Shown: positions 43,284 to 51,741, counted from the stretch's first letter. The stretch is 64,000 bases of DNA from Candidatus Borrarchaeum yapensis (GCA_016840515.1 JAEOSF010000004.1:37114-101113); one strand, 5' to 3'. The notes: a model not told the origin generated them from the letters alone. A program made the numbers and translations.

Positions 43284-44198
43284 TTAGGATAAAATTAATG
43301 AGAGTAGTGCCATTCTAACCAATAAACCGTAAGAACTTTGTTTAAAGTATCTTGCATGTCTTGTTGAGTCAATATCTGTTGAGATTTCGCCTACTCGTGG
43401 CAGTGGATGGAATACGATTAGATCGTCTTTTGCAGATTTTAGGGTACGTCGATTTATGCGGAAATAACCTTTAACCTTTTCGTATTCTGAAGGATCCGGG
43501 AATCTCTCTTCTTGTATTCGTGTTACATATAATACATCAAGATCTGATATTACCTCATCGAGATCTGATACCTCACGAATGGATTTTCCTTCTTCGCTTA
43601 AATCTTCTAAGACATCTCGGCGCATTCTCAGCTGTTCCGGCGCTACAAATACCAATTTCACATCATAATTTGCTAAACCATACGCAAGTGATTTCACGGT
43701 TCTTCCGTATTTTAGATCCCCCAATATACCAACCGTAAGTCCATCAATCGTATTTTTTTCCCTGAGAATCGAAAATAGATCCAGCATAGCTTGTGTGGGA
43801 TGACCAAGTGTTCCAGAACCGGCATTGATGATCGGTACGTTTGAATATTCTGCTGCCAGCGTCACGCTACCCTCAATAGTATGCCTGATCACGATTGCAT
43901 CTGCATAAGATTCGATGACACGGATAGTATCAACAAGAGTTTCGCCTTTCGCCTTTGAGCTCATCTTCGGATCATCAAAGCCTAATACCTTTCCACCAAG
44001 GCGATACATCGCAGAAACGAACGACAACCTAGTTCTAGTTGATGGTTCAAAAAAAAGATTTGCTAGAATTTTGTTTTTGAGAATATCACTTCCTGTTTTG
44101 ACAAACTTTTCCATATCACTTGCTATTTTGAAAATATGTTCAAGTTCGTCTCGTGAAAAGTCCTGAATGGACATAATATTGCGCCCTGAAAAATCCAT
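43284..44198 (-). CDS. pyrB: Aspartate carbamoyltransferase catalytic subunit
   Basis: 304 residues from ATG 44198 (MDFSGRNIMSIQDFSRDELE), seven bases after GAGGCG. The carbamoyl-phosphate motif FFEPSTRTRLSF (about residues 50-61), RHTIEGS, NAGSGTLGHPTQAMLDLFS and HPLPRVGEIS (about residue 264) are all present. It catalyses carbamoyl phosphate plus aspartate to carbamoyl aspartate, the committed pyrimidine step. The regulatory subunit gene pyrI lies head-to-head 253 bases away instead of downstream in a pyrBI operon. Confidence 0.96.
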   Translation of the reverse strand: MDFSGRNIMSIQDFSRDELEHIFKIASDMEKFVKTGSDILKNKILANLFFEPSTRTRLSFVSAMYRLGGKVLGFDDPKMSSKAKGETLVDTIRVIESYADAIVIRHTIEGSVTLAAEYSNVPIINAGSGTLGHPTQAMLDLFSILREKNTIDGLTVGILGDLKYGRTVKSLAYGLANYDVKLVFVAPEQLRMRRDVLEDLSEEGKSIREVSDLDEVISDLDVLYVTRIQEERFPDPSEYEKVKGYFRINRRTLKSAKDDLIVFHPLPRVGEISTDIDSTRHARYFKQSSYGLLVRMALLSLILS

Positions 44199-44451
44199 AT
44201 CTTTTCGCCTCTTCAAAAATATGTGATTTCAAATGATCTTTGTAATTATTTTGATAGTTTAATCTTTTTATTTTTAATTTCCTAGATTTTCAAATTCATA
44301 TTCTTCGTAATCTGCTATATATTTCATTTGACAAAGGGATGCTTTAGAGCAGTCAAATCATTAGAAAAAAACTCTGAATTAGTAAAACATTTTAAAGAAT
44401 TAATTCGAACATTAATCAGTTTATAGAAACTGATAACTTGGGGGACTTTCC

Positions 44452-44913
44452 ATAGAAGACGAGTTAAGAGTTAGAAAAATACGCAATGGAACTGTAATAG
44501 ATCATATCCGAGCTGGAAATGCCTTAACTGTTCTAAAGATTTTAGGGATATCCGGAGGAGAAGGTAACACCATATCCATTGCTATAAATGTACCAAGTGG
44601 CAAAGCTGGTCGGAAAGACATTGTAAAAATTGAAGATCGTGAATTAGAGCCGCAGGAAGTTGATATTATTGCGCTAATTGCTCCTAATGCAACAATTAAC
44701 ATCATCCGAGACTTAAAAGTTATAGAAAAAAATAGAGTGAAACTTCCTACGACCGTTAAAGGTTATCCACGTTGTATTAATCCCAACTGTGTCACTAATA
44801 CGAATGAGCCAGTAGAGCCTCACTTCATACTTAGAAGCGAGAAACCACTTCGCATACGCTGCCATTACTGCCATACCGTTATGGACAAGGATGACATCAT
44901 CAAAAACCTTTAA
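44452..44913 (+). CDS. pyrI: Aspartate carbamoyltransferase regulatory subunit (probable ATA start)
   Basis: About 153 residues. It begins EDELRVRKIRNGTVIDHIRAGNAL, followed by VLKILGI and the C-terminal zinc domain with CINPNCVTNTNEPVEPHF and CHYCHTVM (four zinc cysteines). It binds CTP/ATP and zinc and couples PyrB trimers. The open frame after TAA 44434-44436 holds no ATG, GTG or TTG before the conserved N terminus. ATA 44452, about 6 bases after a GGGGGA ribosome-binding-like run, gives the expected N terminus. Initiation at AUA is inference; a sequencing error is the alternative. Confidence 0.88.
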   Translation: MEDELRVRKIRNGTVIDHIRAGNALTVLKILGISGGEGNTISIAINVPSGKAGRKDIVKIEDRELEPQEVDIIALIAPNATINIIRDLKVIEKNRVKLPTTVKGYPRCINPNCVTNTNEPVEPHFILRSEKPLRIRCHYCHTVMDKDDIIKNL

Positions 44914-44970
44914 TCTATGACGACAATAGATATCGTGCTTTATTCAATTATGAAATCTAGGTGAGATTAA

Positions 44971-45756
44971 ATGCATCCCTTCACAATCTGTGTTGTCGGT
45001 CCAAAGAGAAACGTCGGTAAAACAACCCTAGTGGAAGGACTAATAAAAAACTTGACTTTACAAAAGGGTCTCCGTGTTGGCACTGTCAAGCACATTCATG
45101 GCACATTCGACACACCGCAGAAAGATACTTGGAAACATATTAAAGCTGGGGCAACTGCTACGGGTGTAATAACCGATTCGGAGCTCCTTACTATTTGGAA
45201 TTCATCAGAACTTCCTATAATTCCAGAAACTGTATTAGACAAACTTCCAAAGAATTTAGATTATGTTATAGTTGAGGGATTCCGCCATTCGGAGTATCCG
45301 AAAATTATAGTTGCTGACGTTGCTGAAGATTTAGAAAGTATTAATCTTAGTAACACTGTCGCCATATCTGGAAGGATAGTTGAAAAGCCGGAGGAACTCA
45401 AGAAATTAGATCTTGATGCTCCGGTAGTTAAGATAAATGAAAGTGAAAAATTAGTAAATCTTCTTGAATCCCGTGCACAGGCTATTTTTGTAAATCAGTT
45501 ACCAGGCATAGACTGTAAATCGTGTGGTTATGATACTTGTGCAGATCTTGCTAAAGCTGTCCGTGCAGGTGAGGCAGATGTTAGACAATGTATAACAATG
45601 TTCACCAAAGTTGACTTGGCAATAGATGGAAAGACCATTGTGATGAAAGGGTTTGTTCAAGATTTGTTCAAAGCAGTAGTTATGGGAGTTGTTAAGGAAT
45701 TAAAAGAAGTTCCCGAAAAAAGTCGAGAGATTAGTCTTCAAATTCGACTTGATTGA
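44971..45756 (+). CDS. MobB-like P-loop protein fused to a 4Fe-4S domain
   Basis: 261 residues. The N-terminal P-loop is VVGPKRNVGKTTLVEGLI (about residues 7-24), with TVKHIHGTFDTPQKDTWKH and DYVIVEGFRHSEYPKI, as in MobB (molybdopterin-guanine-dinucleotide biosynthesis). The C-terminal cysteine cluster CKSCGYDTCADLA...CITMF (about residues 182-212) is an iron-sulfur motif of the type also found in acetyl-CoA synthase and corrinoid proteins. Fusions like this occur in archaea; the precise role is unknown. ATG follows GGTGAG; likely operon with pyrI upstream and truA downstream. Confidence 0.8.
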   Translation: MHPFTICVVGPKRNVGKTTLVEGLIKNLTLQKGLRVGTVKHIHGTFDTPQKDTWKHIKAGATATGVITDSELLTIWNSSELPIIPETVLDKLPKNLDYVIVEGFRHSEYPKIIVADVAEDLESINLSNTVAISGRIVEKPEELKKLDLDAPVVKINESEKLVNLLESRAQAIFVNQLPGIDCKSCGYDTCADLAKAVRAGEADVRQCITMFTKVDLAIDGKTIVMKGFVQDLFKAVVMGVVKELKEVPEKSREISLQIRLD

Positions 45757-45779
45757 ATCGCCTCGCTTGGTGTTTCTGA

Positions 45780-46595
45780 GTGGCTCGCTATGCACTAAGG
45801 GTCTTTTATATTGGAACGAATTATTACGGATTTCAGCGGCAGACAACGAAGTTCAAAACAATTGAAGGATGCCTTTTTAAAGCATTTCAAAAGGCGGAAC
45901 TTATTGATGACTCCCAAACATTTCGGTATGGGGCTGCTGGGAGAACAGACAGAGGAGTCCATGCTTTAGGGCAGTTAATTGCCTTTTCGACTTCTAGAAA
46001 AACAATATTAGGCCAATTGAATGCATATTTACCTGAAGATATACGCTGTTGGGCGATTGCACATGTCCCAGAGGAGTTTAATCCTAGATTTGATGCACTC
46101 TCTAAGCATTACATGTATTTCTTGCCTTATGAGGAGACTCTAAATATAGAAGAAATGAGAAATGCTGCAGACTACCTAGTCGGTACTCATAATTTTAAGA
46201 ACCTTTCAAAAATCAATCACCATGTTAATCCGATAAGAGAAATAACTCTATTAAAATTCAAAAAGATAAATGAGGTTCTTCATTTTGAGTTCATAGGAAA
46301 GAGTTTCCTTTGGCAACAGATACGCAAGATTGTTTCTGTGCTAACCTTAGTTGGTAAAAGTTTAATGACCTTGAGTGAGTTCAAAAAACTTCTAGATCCG
46401 AGTAGTATTCCTAAAAAGGGAATCCCTCCAGCACCAGCCGGGGGATTATTACTTTATAATGTTCATTATTCGGAACTTTGTTTTACAAATGATTACAAAA
46501 TTATTAACGAAGTTTCCTCTAGCTTGAAAGATGAAATTTCACGATTATCATGCTTGAAAGAAGTCTTTAATGAAATTTGTATGGGGATGTATTGA
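45780..46595 (+). CDS. truA: tRNA pseudouridine(38-40) synthase TruA
   Basis: 271 residues. RVFYIGTNYYGFQRQ near the N terminus; catalytic-aspartate motif RYGAAGRTDRGVHALGQ (about residues 43-59); NAYLPEDIRCWAI; ending with SFLWQQIRKIVSVLTLVG. It makes pseudouridine at positions 38, 39 and 40 of tRNA anticodon arms. The GTG start 45780 has GGTG eight bases upstream and lies 23 bases after the MobB-FeS gene. In this organism its target region adjoins the 37/38 intron site of several tRNAs. Confidence 0.93.
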   Translation: MARYALRVFYIGTNYYGFQRQTTKFKTIEGCLFKAFQKAELIDDSQTFRYGAAGRTDRGVHALGQLIAFSTSRKTILGQLNAYLPEDIRCWAIAHVPEEFNPRFDALSKHYMYFLPYEETLNIEEMRNAADYLVGTHNFKNLSKINHHVNPIREITLLKFKKINEVLHFEFIGKSFLWQQIRKIVSVLTLVGKSLMTLSEFKKLLDPSSIPKKGIPPAPAGGLLLYNVHYSELCFTNDYKIINEVSSSLKDEISRLSCLKEVFNEICMGMY

Positions 46596-46631
46596 TTTCT
46601 GCAACCTTTGACATCTCTATGAGTCCATAAA

Positions 46632-47051
46632 TTATGGTTTCAATCGTTCCATAACGATTGCGGGACACACTCTCTCTACACCTTTAAGAGTGCCTATTTC
46701 TTCGAGATATTCAGATAATTTTTTTTCTTTTGCCCAAATTTCGCACATTATATGATGATCTCCTGTACTAAGTTGTACGGAGTGTATTTCTTCAAATGCA
46801 GTTAACTTTTCTGCTACTTCAAGTAACTTTGCTGCTATTGTATCGACTCCGACAATAGCGACTGTATAACCCATAGCAGCAGGATCCAACTGCACGGAAA
46901 AACTCGAAATGATTCCATTCTGCATCATTTCCTTGATTCTTTTTCTTACAGTTGATTCTGCAATACCGATTTTTTCTGCTATGGCAGTATTTTTTTGCCG
47001 AGCATCTTTTTGTAATTGTTCAATAATTTTTTGATTTATGTCATCAAGCAT
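46632..47051 (-). CDS. Lrp/AsnC-family transcription regulator
   Basis: 139 residues. The N-terminal winged helix has LDDINQKIIEQLQKDARQKNTAIAEKIGIAESTVRKRIKEM-type residues 2-42. A RAM ligand-binding beta-alpha-beta domain follows (GYTVAIVGVDTIAAKLLEV, STGDHHIMCEIWAK). Probably an amino-acid-responsive or feast/famine regulator. It is divergent from the HTH gene at 47293, with a 240-base spacer containing AT-rich TATA-like elements. Target unknown. Confidence 0.9.
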   Translation of the reverse strand: MLDDINQKIIEQLQKDARQKNTAIAEKIGIAESTVRKRIKEMMQNGIISSFSVQLDPAAMGYTVAIVGVDTIAAKLLEVAEKLTAFEEIHSVQLSTGDHHIMCEIWAKEKKLSEYLEEIGTLKGVERVCPAIVMERLKP

Positions 47052-47292
47052 TTGATATCCTCGGAAATACTATATTATACTTCATTCGTTGTGTTCTACA
47101 TCTTGTATTTATACGAATCGCCAGCACATCATGCATTGACGGAAATCGATATAAAAGTATGAATATATATTACTGTAGTGCAATATATCGAATATCGCGA
47201 ACAATAAGACGAATAACGCAAAAAGTTTTTCTAAATGCGAGATGTTTTGCACATTTGGTCTTACTCAGGTTTGATTTAAAGGAGGTCTTTTC

Positions 47293-48279
47293 CTGATCTC
47301 TGCTGAAAAAGCAATACGAGCTCTGGGAAATAATATTTGCGCAAAGGTGTTATATCGACTCTACAAACATGGATCCACTGATATCGATACCATTATGAAA
47401 ACTGTTGATTACGCTCCTCGATACCGAAGCAAATTTTTGTCAAGATATCTTTTAAGACTTCAAGGACAAGATTTAGTCGAAATAACCGGCGATTCATGTG
47501 TACCGACACCAATAGGCGTTTTAGCAGTAGATTTTTTAGGTAAATTAAAAATTTCGGAAGTCAATGGTAAAATACAGTGCATTAATGCTCTTCAAGAACC
47601 AAAAACTAACAAACAGTTGCAAAAAATCTTAGATGTTTCACGTACATTTGCATCTATATTGTTACGACAACTGAAAGAAGCCGAAATAGTACAAACAGAA
47701 AGAATAAGATACAAAATTAGAGAGATCACAACAGCAGCGGAATTAGACAAACTACCCACATACTATTCGGAAATTATAAATGCCCTTACTAAAGGAAATC
47801 CAGAAAGATTTAAACTGACATCCGAAGAAATCGCCGACATAACTGGTTTAGCCGAAAAAAGCGTTCAGGCTCGCCTCTCAGAACTTTCTCGACGTGGCGT
47901 CATAGTAAAGGCAGGACCAAACCCTTTACCGGAAGATTTTTTTGTCCTCTATTATCAGCTTACAGGGAAAGGCGAAAGGATATTGAAAACCTTAGACAAA
48001 TTTGAACGTCTTACGCAATTTGTTCAAATAATTGAAAACTCCTCAGTATGCGAAAATATAGCAGTATCAGAAGAAGAACTTTGGAAATACATCTCCAACC
48101 AAGTAGGCTTTCAAGCAAATACTTTTGAGGTAAGATCCGTAATTAATATACTAAAACGGTTAATGCGTTTGCAAGGAGATACAATTGAGGGATACTGCAA
48201 GAAGGGTAAAATAGCTCACTCACGAAAATCCGATTGGCATACTGACCGATTTGCATCAACTTTGAGTGAGCAAGGATAA
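47293..48279 (+). CDS. Winged-helix regulatory protein, unknown (probable CTG start)
   Basis: About 328 residues. At least two winged-helix modules are suggested: residues 1-80 (CAKVLYRLYKHGSTDIDTIMK, RYLLRLQGQDLVEI) and about residues 155-225 (EEIADITGLAEKSVQARLSELSRRG). A further helical module follows. The best start is CTG 47293 (LISAEKAIRALGNNIC), seven bases after GGAGGT; GTG 47347 would drop 18 residues that continue the helical pattern. It is divergent from lrp. Its 3' end overlaps the tail of the convergent aminotransferase gene by 24 bases. Confidence 0.7.
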   Translation: MISAEKAIRALGNNICAKVLYRLYKHGSTDIDTIMKTVDYAPRYRSKFLSRYLLRLQGQDLVEITGDSCVPTPIGVLAVDFLGKLKISEVNGKIQCINALQEPKTNKQLQKILDVSRTFASILLRQLKEAEIVQTERIRYKIREITTAAELDKLPTYYSEIINALTKGNPERFKLTSEEIADITGLAEKSVQARLSELSRRGVIVKAGPNPLPEDFFVLYYQLTGKGERILKTLDKFERLTQFVQIIENSSVCENIAVSEEELWKYISNQVGFQANTFEVRSVINILKRLMRLQGDTIEGYCKKGKIAHSRKSDWHTDRFASTLSEQG

Positions 48280-49407
48280 TGTTTCAAGTAATTTCTTGAT
48301 TTCTTCTTCAGTATTATAAAAATGCGGTGAAATTCTGAGTCCTCCCGCACGTGAAGAAATGACAATATTATCCTCTTTGAGCTTTGCTACCATTTCTTCA
48401 GGGTTTTCTAAACCACCGACTTTGACTAAGCCGTTTCTGTGTTCTTGTTTCAATGATGAAAGCACTTTAAGTCCTCTTAATTCAGATATACCTGCTATGA
48501 GAACATCTACCAGTTCTCGAATTCGTCTTTCGATATTGAGAATGCCATAGCCCTCAAGAAGTTCAATTGCTGCTTGCATCCCAGCGATCCCAGGAAAATT
48601 AATCTGCCCATGTTCAAATCGGCGTGCATTTTTGGCAGGAGTTATAGTTCGATAGGAAAACTCGTGATGATTCTCGTCAGTTCGATAACCTACAATAGAT
48701 GGCTCAATTTCGTCAATTAATTCCTTTTTGATATACAGAAAACCTGTAGCTATAGGCGACAGCAGCCACTTATATCCACTTGTTGCAAGGAAATCAACGT
48801 CTAATTTTTTAACATTTATAGGCATTTGACCGAGGCTTTGTACAGCGTCTGTTATAACATATCCACCATTTTCGTGAGCCAACTTAGATAAATGTTGTAA
48901 ATCTACTTTAAATCCATTGCTAAACTGTACGTGACTTACAGCCACGATTTTCGTATGACTATCGATTTCTTGTTCGAAAGCATCCATAGCTAGTTCTTCG
49001 TTCCGTTGTTGTACAGTTTTTGTTACAAGTCCATGTCTTTTTGCTTGAATTTGCCAGGGAAACAAATTTGAAGGGAATTCTAAATCATTTACAACTATAT
49101 TGTCTGTTTTTTCCCAATTTAATCCATTTGCTATGATTGAAAGTCCTGCGGATGTATTTTGTGTGAAGGCAATTTCTTCGGGATGAGCGTTAATGAATCT
49201 AGCAATGATCTTTCGAGTTTTTTCTGCTTCGTCCTCCCAATCCATCCAGTGAAGTCCTCCGCTGTACCCCTTATCTTGATTTATCCTGCTCACTTCATCA
49301 AGCACACGCTGCGGAAGAGGGCCCACCGCTGCGTGATTCAAATAGGTATAACGTTTTATGACCGGGAATTGAGCTCGAAGTTCATCAATATGCCTTTCAG
49401 TATTCAT
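48256..49407 (-). CDS. Class V aminotransferase (cysteine desulfurase / isopenicillin-N epimerase-like)
   Basis: 383 residues, PLP-dependent fold I. N-terminal YLNHAAVGPLPQRVLDEV, FTQNTSAGLSIIANGL, the PLP-contacting Asp in YVITDAVQSLGQMP, and the Schiff-base Lys in DFLATSGYKWLLSPIATGFLYI (about residue 214). Enzymes of this group act as cysteine desulfurases, kynureninase-like enzymes or epimerases. The sequence does not separate these; no thiol-loop Cys is obvious, which argues against a simple IscS. ATG follows GGTGATTGA. Confidence 0.85.
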   Translation of the reverse strand: MNTERHIDELRAQFPVIKRYTYLNHAAVGPLPQRVLDEVSRINQDKGYSGGLHWMDWEDEAEKTRKIIARFINAHPEEIAFTQNTSAGLSIIANGLNWEKTDNIVVNDLEFPSNLFPWQIQAKRHGLVTKTVQQRNEELAMDAFEQEIDSHTKIVAVSHVQFSNGFKVDLQHLSKLAHENGGYVITDAVQSLGQMPINVKKLDVDFLATSGYKWLLSPIATGFLYIKKELIDEIEPSIVGYRTDENHHEFSYRTITPAKNARRFEHGQINFPGIAGMQAAIELLEGYGILNIERRIRELVDVLIAGISELRGLKVLSSLKQEHRNGLVKVGGLENPEEMVAKLKEDNIVISSRAGGLRISPHFYNTEEEIKKLLETLSLLTQS

Positions 49408-49499
49408 TCAATCACCTTTTTCCATTATGAATCTGTATTGATTTTTAAAAGTGAGGTTATTGTTATATAAGATCAAGAAAAAATTAGAAGGTGATCAAA

Positions 49500-49682
49500 A
49501 TACCAATCTTACAAATTACTTTGTTCGAAAGACCTATAGAAAAAAAGCGCAAACTAGTTGAAATGGTTACACAAGCGGTTGTAGACGCACTTGATTGTCC
49601 AAAAGACGCCGTACGTATCATAATCAACGATATGCCTAAAGAAAACTACGCAATCGCAGGTCAACTTTACATTGATAGATGA
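49500..49682 (+). CDS. 4-oxalocrotonate tautomerase-family protein (probable ATA start)
   Basis: 60 residues, PILQITLFERPIEKKRKLVEM..., close to the second tautomerase at 58680. Family members need Pro-1 exposed after Met removal, so initiation must fall directly before Pro. The codon there is ATA (49500-49502), four bases after GGTGAT. The nearest standard codon (GTG 49491) would add three residues and lies inside the ribosome binding site. It probably catalyses a keto-enol tautomerisation or related step. The last six codons are tandemly echoed by a decayed copy at 49687. Confidence 0.8.
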   Translation: MPILQITLFERPIEKKRKLVEMVTQAVVDALDCPKDAVRIIINDMPKENYAIAGQLYIDR

Positions 49683-49686
49683 TAAA

Positions 49687-49774
49687 GTTTTAGACGCACT
49701 TTATTGCCCAAATGACGCTGTACGTATCATATTCAACGACATGCAATTTTTTTATACTATTTTTTTATTGATAG
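49687..49774 (+). pseudogene. Decayed tandem duplicate of the tautomerase 3' half
   Basis: Bases 49687-49744 match 49578-49635 of the intact gene at about 51 of 58 positions, offset by 109 bases. After that the copy degenerates into T-rich sequence, with a final ttgatag echo near 49768. Translation begins VLDALYCPNDAVRII and then runs into hydrophobic nonsense. There is no start or proline. It looks like a recent partial tandem duplication being lost. Confidence 0.85.
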
Positions 49775-49827
49775 TAAAAGAATCTGAATATTAACAAAAA
49801 AAGAGATATTGGAAGCAGAAAATAGAA

Positions 49828-50985
49828 TTATTGGACCAAATCGTATTCTGTTAGTTTGTTTTTACATTTTGGGCAAAATGCTTTTATTTTTACCCATTCT
49901 TGCAGATGATCCTTGTGCGCAATGCCTGAGCAATGGGGACATTTGGCAATCTCACTTCCAGGTGCCATAGGTAATAGACAAACAGTGCATTTTTCACGTT
50001 CAGATCCACAGCTGGGACAAAATGCCGCATCACTAGAGTACGGAGTACTACACGAAGAGCATGCGACTTCTTCTGTTGTGGGAGGTATTATCTCACCTTC
50101 ATCTTCGCCTTCGCTTACTCCCACGGCAGAAAGTTTATTGTTAATTTGAATCCATTCGGACCTGTACTTTGTGTAGGCTTCCATGTAAGCTGCAGGTGAT
50201 AGTAAACCTGAACTCAATTGAGTTTCAATTTTTCTTAGCCCTTCTTCTAGGACATCTCTTCGTCCTAATAGTTCGTCATAATTCATTCTGCCAATTTGTG
50301 TTGAACTCATAGTTGATATTGTAGTATCTTCATACCTAGGTTTTCTTCTACTAACAATAATACCCATTATTACAACTATGAGAATAAGAACTATTAATCC
50401 AGGCAAGAATCGGCTTACACCACCAAATGTGGGATTACCTCCTGTACTTCCTTCACTGGGATCAGCAGTGCTCGGGCTTTCTCCTACAGTAAAAACAGCT
50501 AGATTAGCGGTAATGGATGGTTTTTCATCGTGTAGTTTTTTACTACCATCACGATAAACATCATGTCTAAATTCTACATTAAATATTGCATTACCTGAGT
50601 ACTCATCAGAAATTGACTTCACATTAAAATCGAATTCGTAAGAATCACCTACTGCACTTAGTAGCACATCTAAGTCTTCTTCACCTGAAATAAAGCCTTC
50701 ATCAGTATCAATTTCCCATGAATATCTTTTTAATTTTATTTCAACATTTGAAGTTGTGTCAAGACTCTGAACAGTGAATCTTGCTGTATATGTTTCCTTT
50801 CGGTTTTCGATCGTTGGAAATCCTGTTAAACTGACTCGTACGGTGGTAAGAAAGCCATTTGAATCGGAATAATCATAGTATTCGCTCTTAGTTTCAGTTT
50901 GTCTTTGAGCGACAGTCGGGGAGATATAAAGGAGCAAAATTATTAATGAAACAGTTACCAATAGAATTTTCTTCCATTTATACAT
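49828..50985 (-). CDS. Membrane-anchored protein with signal peptide and C-terminal zinc ribbons plus RING-like module, unknown
   Basis: 385 residues. Signal peptide (about residues 5-25), beta-rich extracytoplasmic domain to about residue 190, a transmembrane helix (FLPGLIVLILIVVIMGIIVS) and a cytoplasmic tail. The tail has a helical segment and zinc ligands CSSC (309, 312), CPSC (323, 326), CTVC (333, 336), CPHC (349, 352), H357, H360 and CPKC (371, 374). The last eight-ligand set spaces like a RING-H2 or treble-clef cross brace. It faces the cytoplasm if the topology holds. No named family. Resembles the 28839 protein's tail. Confidence 0.65.
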   Translation of the reverse strand: MYKWKKILLVTVSLIILLLYISPTVAQRQTETKSEYYDYSDSNGFLTTVRVSLTGFPTIENRKETYTARFTVQSLDTTSNVEIKLKRYSWEIDTDEGFISGEEDLDVLLSAVGDSYEFDFNVKSISDEYSGNAIFNVEFRHDVYRDGSKKLHDEKPSITANLAVFTVGESPSTADPSEGSTGGNPTFGGVSRFLPGLIVLILIVVIMGIIVSRRKPRYEDTTISTMSSTQIGRMNYDELLGRRDVLEEGLRKIETQLSSGLLSPAAYMEAYTKYRSEWIQINNKLSAVGVSEGEDEGEIIPPTTEEVACSSCSTPYSSDAAFCPSCGSEREKCTVCLLPMAPGSEIAKCPHCSGIAHKDHLQEWVKIKAFCPKCKNKLTEYDLVQ

Positions 50986-51130
50986 AAATTTCGCCTCTTA
51001 AAGCGAGTTTTATTTGCCATAACGATAATCTGAAGGCTTTAAAACTCGTAGTTTAAAACTCTTAAAACTCTTATTTGTATTTTGTGGATTATCTTTTTAA
51101 CAAAAAGGAAAGTGAATTTTCATTATCTGA

Positions 51131-51240
51131 ATGCGGCGGGTACCATGGACTGAGTAATTATACCCCCGGCATGGCTTAGTCAGTTCCATGACCCCACGGG
51201 GAGTCTGGATGATATAGTTATCCCTGCCTGCCGCTCGCTA
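51131..51240. ncRNA. Candidate structured RNA, part 1
   Basis: A GC-rich block in an otherwise AT-rich spacer. It is closed by GCGGC-GG (51133-51140 region) with CC-GCCGC (51228-51234 region). It contains a long arm CATGGaCTGA / TCAGTtCCATG, a CCCC-AC-GGGG hairpin, and a GGAT / ATCC hairpin. I checked it against tRNA (no T-loop TTC), RNase P (no GAGGAAAGUCC / ACAGAAA) and SRP RNA (no GGAAGG/AGCAG loop). None fit. Strand is unresolved because the folds are palindromic. Confidence 0.45.
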
Positions 51241-51505
51241 GTCATCAAATAAGTAAGGCTGACAAAACGCTATTTAAGTGTAAGGGAGACCCTTAGGAAA
51301 GTGATGCATGTGAACATGAGCTACCGCAAGTTATTCAACCCTTTAAGGAATGGACTATCTTCCTTAACCAATGTAAATGACTGGCAAACATCTTCATCAT
51401 CACACTAGTCATATCATTTTCCCATCGTTTTACGCCGAATGACTCCTTCTTCGACCCAACGGTAGGGCGTTGAGCGGGAGAGTCTCAGAAGTGTAAGCGC
51501 GTCTC
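51241..51505. ncRNA. Candidate structured RNA, part 2
   Basis: A run of hairpins continues: AAGGG-AGA-CCCTT (51282-51293), CATG-TGAA-CATG (51307-51318), TTAAGGAA / TTCCTTAA (51343-51350 with 51360-51367), ATGACT / AGTCAT (51377 with 51407 region), and GACTC / GAGTC (51440 with 51478 region) enclosing CCC-AACGGTA-GGG. No coding frame survives. It may be one RNA with part 1 or a separate transcript. A TATA-like ATATTTTAAACC on the minus strand near 51558-51568 could drive a minus-strand RNA. Confidence 0.4.
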
Positions 51506-51741
51506 CAGTTTTCATCATGTAATCTTATCATTTAAGACAAATAGAATCTCTAGGTTTAAAATATCACATCATACATTTTTTATAGTCAGTGAAAAGAGTA
51601 TATCAAGGTGAATTGTGGTACCTTCTTATTATAGTGGAAAGATTAATATAAACAGTAGATTATACGCACGATCACCTTCTGATTAAAGATGAAAGATAAC
51701 AGACAATCTCAAAGTCACGTGTCAATTATGGAGGCGTGGAT

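Noticed and set aside
49687..49774. A second functional tautomerase in tandem.
   Set aside because: It lacks a start and the N-terminal proline and decays into T-rich sequence.
51131..51240. A tRNA, because the closing stem and three arms look cloverleaf-like.
   Set aside because: There is no TTC T loop and no U8; neither strand gives an anticodon arm even allowing introns.
51131..51505. RNase P RNA or SRP RNA.
   Set aside because: The universally conserved RNase P segments and the SRP domain IV loop are not present on either strand.
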